In this document: one piece after another, positions 1-5,570 of the stretch
Numbering within the stretch: the first letter of the stretch is position 1
How the letters are laid out: every line of letters begins with the position of its first letter
DNA from: Chloroflexota bacterium
GTDB lineage: Bacteria; Chloroflexota; Anaerolineae; Caldilineales; Caldilineaceae
Reading direction: 5' to 3'
Assembly (NCBI GenBank): GCA_003577005.1
Contig: QEUW01000228.1
Span: 1-12,251, forward strand
Length of the DNA stretch: 12,251 nt
The notes under the pieces: model-generated
Databases searched by the model: none
Seen by the model: the letters and a program-made list of their open reading frames with translations, nothing else
What the model was told of the DNA's origin: nothing
Program-made: the position numbers and the translations under genes

Positions 1-1
1 C

Positions 2-223
2 GAAGCGATTGAACATCCCTCGGGGAAGTGGCTGGCGCGCATTTACCAGCATCAAGATGGCCGCTGGGAGGTAGAGTTCTTGCGTTGGAGTGAGGGGGGG
101 CGGGCATCAATGTGGGTCAGGACGAGTGAGTGCCGTGATACTGTCACCTATGCCAGTGATCTCGACAGCGCCCGGGAAGCAGCCCATACAGGATTAGCAG
201 CGTGTGAAGCCCAAGCACCATGA
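2..223 (+). CDS. Hypothetical protein, C-terminal fragment (cut by window start)
   Basis: Reading frame 2 is open from the first full codon to a TGA at 221-223, giving 73 residues with no visible start, so the gene begins upstream of the window. The fragment is rich in Trp, Arg and Glu (for example KWLARIYQ near its start and RWEVEFLRWSEG around residues 21-32). It ends with a short segment, DLDSAREAAH, that is probably helical. I see no catalytic motif, signal peptide or membrane segment, and I do not recognise the family. The spacing of hydrophobic and charged residues looks like a real protein, and no other frame here offers a better candidate. A hairpin-rich repeat begins 12 bp after the stop and may act as its transcript end. 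Confidence 0.5.
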   Translation, partial: EAIEHPSGKWLARIYQHQDGRWEVEFLRWSEGGRASMWVRTSECRDTVTYASDLDSAREAAHTGLAACEAQAP

Positions 224-234
224 GTAAGAACCTG

Positions 235-352
235 TTTGAAAAGGGAGTTCCACGCTGGTGCGATGCACCTGCAAGGTGCGTTGCACCTCAAGAATGCCTG
301 GCGGCCCAGGTACATCGCACGCTGCGCGTGCAACGCACCGACCCTTTTCAAA
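235..352. repeat. Hairpin-cluster palindromic repeat, copy 1
   Basis: The outer arms TTTGAAAAGGG (235-245) and CCCTTTTCAAA (342-352) are perfect 11-bp inverted repeats. Inside are three hairpins. The first pairs 257-270 with 274-287 over 14 positions including G-T wobbles, loop GCA. The second pairs CCTGG 297-301 with CCAGG 306-310. The third pairs GCACGC 317-322 with GCGTGC 326-331 and extends outward with mismatches. The stem sequences GGTGCGATGCAC and GTGCGTTGCACC recur, in reverse orientation, in the element at 4351-4381. The right edge resembles 11118-11156. It looks like a dispersed, non-coding palindromic family. No protein-coding gene fits 224-501. Confidence 0.75.
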
Positions 353-399
353 TAGCCTCTAAGAATTATCTGCCTGTGCCTGTGTTATACTTTGAGTCA

Positions 400-428
400 T
401 TGGCCATTGAACACTCCTCGTCTATGAT
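400..428 (+). promoter_or_regulatory. Candidate sigma70-type promoter for the enolase-superfamily gene
   Basis: A -35 like TTGGCC (400-405, 4 of 6 matches to TTGACA) lies 17 bp from TATGAT (423-428, 5 of 6 matches to TATAAT). Transcription would start near 435, leaving a leader of about 65 nt before the ATG at 502. The call rests on consensus match and spacing only. Confidence 0.45.
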
Positions 429-439
429 ATCCTTGTCAA

Positions 440-469
440 TATAGGTCGTGGTCCCAGACCAACGATATA
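440..469 (+). promoter_or_regulatory. Imperfect inverted repeat in leader, possible operator or hairpin
   Basis: Just after the predicted transcription start the sequence folds as TATA (440-443), TCGT (446-449) and GGTC (450-453) against GACC (457-460), ACGA (462-465) and TATA (466-469), around a CCA loop with small bulges. It is placed where a repressor operator or a leader hairpin would act on the downstream gene. No regulator is encoded nearby, so the role is inferred from position only. Confidence 0.35.
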
Positions 470-501
470 CCCGCCACAGCCCGATAGGGGAAGGAACCAT
501 C

Positions 502-1665
502 ATGAAGATCACTGAAGTTCGTGTGCAAACCTTTCGTTACCGCAGCAACACCGTGCGCGATTCCGAAGGACACGGCCATCCGGGTCCAGAGCACGACGCC
601 ACCCAATCGCTGGTGACGGTCACCACCGACGAGGGCGTAGCCGGCTATTGCTTTGGCAACCTGCCCAAAGGGCCGCTTGAAAATGCGGTCAAACCAGCTT
701 TGTTGGGCAAAGATCCCTTTTACCGGGAAAAGATCTGGCATGAACTCAAAGAGCGCCAGCGCCTCAATCTGGCGACGCTACCCGACCGCATCCTCACCGT
801 GGTGGACCTGGCGCTGTGGGATCTGGCCGGTCGCGCGCTGGGCCAGCCGGTGCATAAATTGTTGGGCGCCACGCGCGACAAGGTCCCCGCCTATGCCAGC
901 ACCATGTGCGGCGACGACCTGCCCGGCGGCCTCGCCACACCTGAGGATTACGCCAATTTTGCCATCTGGTGTGTCAAGGAACAGGGCTATCCCGCGTTCA
1001 AGCTGCACACGTGGCAGCCACCCTACCCTGGTGCGCCCAGTGTCAAGCGGGATCTGGAGGCGTGCGCCGCGGTGCGCGAGGCGGTCGGGCCGGATATCCC
1101 GCTGATGCTCGACCCGTTTCACTATTACAGCCGTGAGGAGGCGCTGGCGCTGGCCAAGGGGCTGGAGAAGCTCGACTATTACTGGATGGAAGAACCAATG
1201 GACGAGCACAGCATGTCGTCCTACGTCTGGCTATGCGAAAACACGACCCTCCCCATCTGTGGGCCGGAGACGGCGGAGGGCAAGATGTATGTGCGCGCCG
1301 AGTGGATCAAGGCCAGCGCCTGTGACCTGACGCGCGGCGGTGTAGGCGACGTGGGCGGCATCACACCCCTCATGAAGATCGCCCATCTGGCCGAGTCGTT
1401 CAACATGCGCATGGAGGTGCATGGCGGCGGCGTGGGCAATCTGCACGTGCTCTGCGCTATGGCGACGCCGGGTGAATTCTATGAGCGTGGGCTGCTCCAT
1501 CCCTTTATCGACTACGACCAGGTCCCCCCGTGGCTCCACAAGCGCGATGACCCGATGGACGAACAGGGTTTTGTCCATGTCTCGCAAGAGCCAGGGTTGG
1601 GCCAGGCGATCAACTTTGATTACATCCAAGACAATCTGGTGGGCGCTTATTCGATTTCCGGGTAA
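502..1665 (+). CDS. Enolase-superfamily (mandelate racemase/muconate lactonizing type) acid-sugar dehydratase or cycloisomerase
   Basis: 387 residues, the usual length for this family. The ATG at 502 follows a GGGGAAGGA ribosome site; an in-frame upstream start at 448 adds 18 residues unlike the family and has no such site. An N-terminal capping domain (about 1-125) precedes a TIM barrel. Likely metal ligands are D204 (LMLDP), E230/E231 (WMEEP) and E256 (CGPE). The His-Asp dyad of mandelate racemase-type enzymes fits H307 (MEVHGGG) and D275 (ACDLTRGG). The strand that normally carries K-x-K reads K167-L-H169. Members of this subgroup abstract the proton next to a carboxylate, typically dehydrating aldonates or aldarates; galactarolactone cycloisomerase is also in this subgroup. 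A lactonase and a uronate-dehydrogenase-like gene lie next door. The exact substrate cannot be told from sequence. The 3' end overlaps the convergent lactonase gene by 19 bp. Confidence 0.9.
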   Translation: MKITEVRVQTFRYRSNTVRDSEGHGHPGPEHDATQSLVTVTTDEGVAGYCFGNLPKGPLENAVKPALLGKDPFYREKIWHELKERQRLNLATLPDRILTVVDLALWDLAGRALGQPVHKLLGATRDKVPAYASTMCGDDLPGGLATPEDYANFAIWCVKEQGYPAFKLHTWQPPYPGAPSVKRDLEACAAVREAVGPDIPLMLDPFHYYSREEALALAKGLEKLDYYWMEEPMDEHSMSSYVWLCENTTLPICGPETAEGKMYVRAEWIKASACDLTRGGVGDVGGITPLMKIAHLAESFNMRMEVHGGGVGNLHVLCAMATPGEFYERGLLHPFIDYDQVPPWLHKRDDPMDEQGFVHVSQEPGLGQAINFDYIQDNLVGAYSISG

Positions 1666-2504
1666 AAGACGCCGGCCCCGCGCAGACCCGTCCGCTCGTT
1701 CAGACCAATGTGCCAGCGCCCCAGGTTGGCCCAGAAGAGGATCGACAGCTCCGGCCCGCCAAAACAGACGTTTGTGGGGGCGCCCAGCAGGGTGCCTTCA
1801 TAATCGTCCATGAGCACCGTCACCTCCCCACCGGGCAGGATGCGGAAGATCGTATCAGGCCGGTAGCAGGAGACAAGCAAGCTGCCATCATCACAAAAGG
1901 CCAGGCCATCGGGCACGGTGCGGGGCAGCTCGGCCACGGTTTCGACCGGGCCGCTTTTGCGGCCCTTCTCGATCGGAAAACGCACGACCCGCGGCGGATT
2001 CAGCGACATTGCCACATAGAGAAATTGATTGTCGGAGCTGACTGCGCACCCATTGGGGAATTGACAACAGTCTGTATCGACAAGCGTTGTCTCGCCCCCC
2101 GGCGCCACGGACCAGATGCAGCCGTTGTCAGCCTTCCACTGACCGGAATCGCAAACGTACAGATGGCCTTGGGTATCAAATGCCGGATAATTAGGCGTCA
2201 CCATCCGGCGGTGTTGGTTGCCCTGGCTGTACGCCGACGCTTCGCCCTGTGCCGTCACCTTCATGACGGCTCCGTTTCCAGGGTTGCAGACATAGGTGTT
2301 GCCGGCGGCATCGTGCGCCATCCCCAGGTTCAACCCCTTCGTCGTGGCGAAGTGCTCTACCTGGCGGCTCTGGATCTCGATGCGATAGAGTTGCCCGTCT
2401 TCACCACCGGCGTAGATGCGGCCATCTGGCCCCAACGCTACACCCTCGGGGTGGTCCAGACCATCCACAAAAACCTCGGCATCTTTTAGACCGATGAGCG
2501 GCAT
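1647..2504 (-). CDS. SMP-30/gluconolactonase/LRE-type sugar lactonase
   Basis: 285 residues forming a six-bladed beta-propeller of the SMP-30/gluconolactonase (strictosidine synthase-like) family. Metal-ligand positions expected in the family are present: E20 in DHPEG, N151 in QFPNGCAVS and D199 in VPDGLAF; N105 in TPNYPAFD fits the substrate-contact Asn. Blade-type repeats such as PDGRIYAGG, GNTYVCN, GHLYVCD and DGSLLVS recur through the chain. There is no signal peptide, so it is probably cytoplasmic. The start is backed by AAAGGAG about 8 nt upstream. Such enzymes open aldono- or uronolactones, which fits the dehydrogenases upstream in the same direction and the dehydratase convergent to it. 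It is the last gene of the minus-strand cluster, 42 bp after the preceding gene, with a heptamer repeat in the gap. Substrate is unresolved. Confidence 0.88.
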   Translation of the reverse strand: MPLIGLKDAEVFVDGLDHPEGVALGPDGRIYAGGEDGQLYRIEIQSRQVEHFATTKGLNLGMAHDAAGNTYVCNPGNGAVMKVTAQGEASAYSQGNQHRRMVTPNYPAFDTQGHLYVCDSGQWKADNGCIWSVAPGGETTLVDTDCCQFPNGCAVSSDNQFLYVAMSLNPPRVVRFPIEKGRKSGPVETVAELPRTVPDGLAFCDDGSLLVSCYRPDTIFRILPGGEVTVLMDDYEGTLLGAPTNVCFGGPELSILFWANLGRWHIGLNERTGLRGAGVFYPEIE

Positions 2505-2520
2505 CAGATTTCTCCTTTAG

Positions 2521-2578
2521 GAACGCAGAACGGGAGATACACTGTTCTACGCTCTACGCTCTGCGTTCTGCGTTACGT
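2521..2578. repeat. Heptanucleotide tandem array A with inverted arm
   Basis: Four consecutive 7-mers of the form GYTCTRC occupy 2544-2571 (GTTCTAC, GCTCTAC, GCTCTGC, GTTCTGC), then a degenerate GTTACGT. An opposing arm GAACGCAGAACG at 2521-2532 pairs with 2564-2575 at 11 of 12 positions. The array covers the stop codon and last residues of the epimerase-like gene and lies in the gap before the lactonase gene. Read on the other strand the unit is the same motif family (GTAGAAC/GCAGAAC) as the array at 4294-4484. Confidence 0.8.
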
Positions 2579-3416
2579 AGCGCCGCCAGAGGTGTTGGGC
2601 GCGGAAGCCCAACAGGCGCTCGGCCTTGCTCACATCCAGGCAACCGGCAAAGCCGTCGAGCGGCGGGCGGATGTCGCTCACGCCGGGCCAGTAGGTGGCC
2701 AGCAGATCGCGCGTCGGGATGGTCATCTTGGTGTCGGGGGCGGCGATGTGAAAGACTTCGGCACCCAACCCATCCTTTTCCACCGCCAGCCGGCTGGCAA
2801 TGCCAATGTCGCGAGCGTCGATGTACGACCAGAAAATATCCTTTTGGCTGGCGGGATCAGCCTGGATCGCTGGGAACGAGGCGTAGTTCTCCGGCACCTG
2901 TACGTTGCCCAAGCGAAACGAAACCGCCTGCATCCCCACCTGGCGGTGAAACATAGCGCACGTTTCTTCGCCCACTTGTTTCGAGAGGGCGTAAGGGTCT
3001 TGCGGTAGAAGCGGATGCGCCTCGTCGATGGGCAGATAGAGCGGGTTGAACGGGTGGCGAGCAAAGACGATACCGTAGGCGCTCTCGCTGGAAGCAGTGA
3101 CCACTTTTTGGATGCCCAGGTCGGCGCACGCCTGGAGCACGTTGTAGGTGGTCATGGTGTTGAGCTGGAAGACGCGGTCGGGCGCGGCGCCACCGGGCCA
3201 GGGAATGGCCGCCATGTGGACAACGGCGTCGGGCCGGAAGCGGGCAAAGAGGCCATAGACCTGCCCCAGGTCCTCCAGATCGCCGGCGATCCATTCGAAG
3301 CCTTCCTGCCGCGGCGGGCGGATGTCGATCCCCAAGACCTCCCACCCTTGCGCCACAAACTCATGGGCCACCCACGGCCCAACCTTGCCGCTCGTGCCAG
3401 TTACGATCACTCGCAT
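2547..3416 (-). CDS. NAD-dependent epimerase/dehydratase family protein, possibly uronate dehydrogenase-like
   Basis: 289 residues of the extended short-chain dehydrogenase fold. The N-terminal Rossmann motif is TGTSGKVG (6-13) and D31 at the end of the second strand suggests NAD. The catalytic set is S109/S110/S112 in TASSESAYG, with Y142 and K146 in DPYALSK. AGDLEDL (45-51) matches the usual cofactor-adenine contact region. TAGGAG sits 7 nt before the start. The length and overall layout resemble uronate dehydrogenases, which oxidise a hexuronate to an aldarolactone; the lactonase just downstream and an enolase-superfamily enzyme nearby suit that. A nucleotide-sugar epimerase is the alternative, though those are usually longer. 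The last residues (about QNAERRA) and the TAG stop are encoded by heptamer array A, so the C-terminus may have been reshaped by the repeat. Confidence 0.82.
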   Translation of the reverse strand: MRVIVTGTSGKVGPWVAHEFVAQGWEVLGIDIRPPRQEGFEWIAGDLEDLGQVYGLFARFRPDAVVHMAAIPWPGGAAPDRVFQLNTMTTYNVLQACADLGIQKVVTASSESAYGIVFARHPFNPLYLPIDEAHPLLPQDPYALSKQVGEETCAMFHRQVGMQAVSFRLGNVQVPENYASFPAIQADPASQKDIFWSYIDARDIGIASRLAVEKDGLGAEVFHIAAPDTKMTIPTRDLLATYWPGVSDIRPPLDGFAGCLDVSKAERLLGFRAQHLWRRYVTQNAERRA

Positions 3417-3435
3417 GGAATGCTCCTATCTGTTT

Positions 3436-3488
3436 GACGATGGACGATGGACGATAGACGATAGGCGATAATCCATCGTCTATTCGCC
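3436..3488. repeat. Heptanucleotide tandem array B with inverted arm
   Basis: Five consecutive 7-mers fill 3436-3470: GACGATG twice, GACGATA twice and GGCGATA. A reverse-oriented stretch follows, CCATCGTCTATTCGCC at 3473-3488, which contains the reverse complement of GACGATGG. The stop codon of the SDR gene (3480-3482) lies inside this arm. The unit differs from arrays A and C but the period and layout are the same. It fills most of the 63-bp gap between the SDR and epimerase-like genes and could form an RNA hairpin. Confidence 0.8.
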
Positions 3489-4283
3489 TTCAATCGGCCG
3501 GATCGTGTACTGCTCTTTACTCACCAGGCTGCTGGTGAGGCCGGCGTCGGCGAAGACGTTGGCGCCGGTCATGGCGCTGCTGCGTTCGCAGAGCAAGAAG
3601 GCTGCCAACTCGCCGATCTCCTCTGGCTCGATCGTGCGTTCCATGGGAATATTGGCGTTCCAGTGCGCCTTTACCGCCTCGGGGTCGGGCACGGCAGCGA
3701 GCAGGTCGCGCCAGATCTGGGTGTTGACCAGCCCTGGCGAGATGGCGTTCACACGGATGCCCTGCGTCGCCATCTCTAGTGCAATCGCCTTGGTCAGCGC
3801 AACCACCCCCCACTTGGCGGCGTCGTACGGGCCGGCGCCGGGGTAGCCCAGCATGGAATGCACACTGGCAATGTTGACAATCGCCCCCCCACGCGGGGAT
3901 TGGCTGAGCATCTGCCGGCAGACCAGTTGTGTCAGAAAGAAGACCGCGCGCAAGTCTACATTGATAACGCGCTCCCAATCGGCCGGTGTGGTTTCTAAAA
4001 AGGGCTTGACAAAGTTGACGCCAGCGTTGTTGACCAGACCGTCGATGCGCCCACAGTGCGCCAGGGTCGCGGCGACGAGATTGCGCAGATGCGCATCTTC
4101 GGCCACGTTGCAGGTGACAGCAAGGCTGCGCTCGCCCAGGCTAGCCGCCACCTCCTGCGCCGCCTCACCGCGGATATCGGCGATCACGACCTGGGCACCC
4201 TCGCGATGGCAAACACGGGCGATCCCTTCGCCCAATCCACCCGCCGCACCGGTGACGATGATGACTTTATCTTTTAGGAGCAT
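3480..4283 (-). CDS. Short-chain dehydrogenase/reductase (classical SDR), NAD-preferring
   Basis: 267 residues, a standard classical SDR. Cofactor motif TGAAGGLG (11-18); D36 in VVIADIR points to NAD(H); structural NNAG at 85-88; catalytic S140 (VNIAS), Y153 and K157 (PYDAAKWG); then the usual ISPGLVNT segment near 181-188 and a C-terminal glycine-containing tail. The ATG at 4283 has GGAGGA three bases upstream. An in-frame ATG at 4328 would add 15 residues coded by repeat DNA and is rejected. It probably oxidises a hydroxyl of a sugar, sugar acid or polyol and fits the surrounding dehydrogenase cluster; the substrate cannot be inferred. It is separated from the alcohol dehydrogenase gene upstream by 205 bp of repeats, so cotranscription is uncertain. 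Its stop codon lies in heptamer array B. Confidence 0.9.
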   Translation of the reverse strand: MLLKDKVIIVTGAAGGLGEGIARVCHREGAQVVIADIRGEAAQEVAASLGERSLAVTCNVAEDAHLRNLVAATLAHCGRIDGLVNNAGVNFVKPFLETTPADWERVINVDLRAVFFLTQLVCRQMLSQSPRGGAIVNIASVHSMLGYPGAGPYDAAKWGVVALTKAIALEMATQGIRVNAISPGLVNTQIWRDLLAAVPDPEAVKAHWNANIPMERTIEPEEIGELAAFLLCERSSAMTGANVFADAGLTSSLVSKEQYTIRPIEGE

Positions 4284-4293
4284 AGTTCCTCCA

Positions 4294-4484
4294 AACGTAG
4301 AACGTAGAGCGTAGATGTACTGACACATGAGGTTAGAGAGCTTAATGGGAGGTGCAACGCACTTTTCAAGTGCATCGCACCTGTAGCACCCTATCTAACC
4401 TCATGTGTCAGTACACGTAGAGCGTAGAACGTGGAGCATAGAACGTGGATCGTACGGTTGTGTGTTCTACGTTCTACGTTCTAC
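4294..4484. repeat. Heptanucleotide tandem array C, interrupted by a palindromic element
   Basis: Left part 4294-4314: AACGTAG twice, then AGCGTAG. Right part from about 4415: ACGTAG, AGCGTAG, AACGTGG, AGCATAG, AACGTGG. Reverse-oriented GTTCTAC units occur three times at 4464-4484. The two parts are split by the 100-bp element at 4316-4415. The array fills the 205-bp gap between the alcohol dehydrogenase and SDR genes together with that element; no other gene is visible there. The unit is the same as array A. The opposite-facing units would allow a long hairpin. Confidence 0.8.
4316..4415. mobile_element. MITE-like palindromic element (about 100 bp) with 21-bp perfect terminal inverted repeats
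   Basis: 4316-4336 (begins TGTACTGACACATGAGG) and 4395-4415 are exact 21-bp inverted repeats. A second hairpin is nested inside: 4351-4364 pairs with 4368-4381 at 12 of 14 positions around a TTC loop. This inner stem (GGTGCAACGCAC and GTGCATCGCACC) is the reverse complement of the first hairpin of the repeat at 235-352, with a different loop. There is no reading frame of note. It sits within a heptamer array, and removing 4316-4414 leaves the flanking 7-mers in exact phase, which suggests insertion. No target duplication is evident. A non-autonomous transposable element is the best guess; the parent family is not identified. Confidence 0.6.
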
Positions 4485-4488
4485 ACTC

Positions 4489-5550
4489 TTAAGGTTGTAC
4501 AATGATCTTCAACGTCTCCGCCGGGCGCTGTTCGAGCCGGTCGAGCCCGTCGGGGAGGAGGCGGTCGAGCGGGATGCGCGCCGAGATGAACGGTTCGGCC
4601 AGGACCCGGCCATCGCCCAGCCAGCGCACGGCGGTGGCGTAATCTTCGTCGTAGACGTGGCTGAGCGAGCCGATGATCTCCTTTTCGGTGGCGACCACAT
4701 CGAAGAAGTTGAAATCAACCGGCGCCACGGGCAACCCGACCAGCACAATACGTCCGGCCTTGCGCGCCGCATGGATGGCCACCGGTGTCACCTTCACGCC
4801 GCCTGATGCTTCCAACACCAGGTCAGGGCCGACCCCGCGGGTGAGCTTGTGCAGAACCTCGACCGGGTCCACCTGAGTGGGATCGATCACTTCACTGGCG
4901 CCCAGTTGCTTCGCCAGCGCCCGCCGGTTTGCCAGCGGCTCGACGACAAAGACTTCACCGGCGCCGGCCGCGCGCGCCACTTGGAGACAGAAAAGGCCAA
5001 TGGCGCCGCCGCCGAAGACAGCGACTGTCTCCCCGGGCAGTAGCCGCCCGCGGCGCACGGCGCGCACGGCCACCGAGAGCGGTTCGGCCATGGCGGCGTG
5101 CTCATCGGGCAGACCGTTGGGGATGCGGATCGCCATGTTGACCGGTAGCCTACAATACTCGGCCAGGCCGCCATCGCCCATGAGACCCAGCGCGGCGAGC
5201 TTGTCGCAGAGCGTCACCTGGTGGCGTTGGCACCAGTAACACTCGCCACAATAGAGGAGCACATCTGGCGCCAGCCGGTCGCCAGTTTTGAAGGCGGTGA
5301 CATCTTTGCCCACCTCAGCCACTTCGCCGGCAAACTCGTGGCCGAGGATCAGCGGCGCCTGCCGGCCCGTGAGGGCATTGGGCTGGTCAACCGGGATAAA
5401 GAGCGGACCAGCGCGGTACTCTTCCAGATCGGTGCCACAGATGCCACAGGCGCCAACCTTGATGATCACCTCACCCGGACCTGGAGCGGAAGGTGCAGGG
5501 ACATCCTCGACGCGGATGTCGTTGCGAGCATACCAGACAGCAGCTTTCAT
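4489..5550 (-). CDS. Zinc-dependent medium-chain alcohol/polyol dehydrogenase
   Basis: 353 residues with the two-domain layout of zinc MDR enzymes (sorbitol, threonine or butanediol dehydrogenase type). Catalytic zinc ligands: C38 (GICGTD), H71/E72 (LGHEFAGEV) and probably E156 (MAEPLSV). The four structural zinc cysteines C101, C104, C107 and C115 are all present. The nucleotide motif is GGGAIG (180-185), with E204 (VVEP) at the ribose position suggesting NAD. It would oxidise a secondary alcohol of a polyol, sugar or hydroxy acid in the cytoplasm. The start lies 20 bp after the stop of the upstream SDR gene, so the two are probably cotranscribed. The best ribosome site is a GGAG about 11 nt upstream, rather far. 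The stop is followed by the repeat-filled 205-bp gap. Confidence 0.92.
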   Translation of the reverse strand: MKAAVWYARNDIRVEDVPAPSAPGPGEVIIKVGACGICGTDLEEYRAGPLFIPVDQPNALTGRQAPLILGHEFAGEVAEVGKDVTAFKTGDRLAPDVLLYCGECYWCQRHQVTLCDKLAALGLMGDGGLAEYCRLPVNMAIRIPNGLPDEHAAMAEPLSVAVRAVRRGRLLPGETVAVFGGGAIGLFCLQVARAAGAGEVFVVEPLANRRALAKQLGASEVIDPTQVDPVEVLHKLTRGVGPDLVLEASGGVKVTPVAIHAARKAGRIVLVGLPVAPVDFNFFDVVATEKEIIGSLSHVYDEDYATAVRWLGDGRVLAEPFISARIPLDRLLPDGLDRLEQRPAETLKIIVQP

Positions 5551-5570
5551 ATTCTAGTTTACTCCGTATC

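Noticed and set aside
1710..2489. 259-codon plus-strand open frame
   Set aside because: A shadow of the SMP-30-type lactonase gene, which has the family ligands in order and a ribosome site.
4284..4328. Upstream start for the SDR at 4328
   Set aside because: It would add 15 residues coded by repeat DNA, while the ATG at 4283 has a clear GGAGGA site and gives a normal SDR N-terminus.
4294..4484. CRISPR array
   Set aside because: The repeat units are 7 bp with no spacers, occur in both orientations, and no cas gene is nearby.
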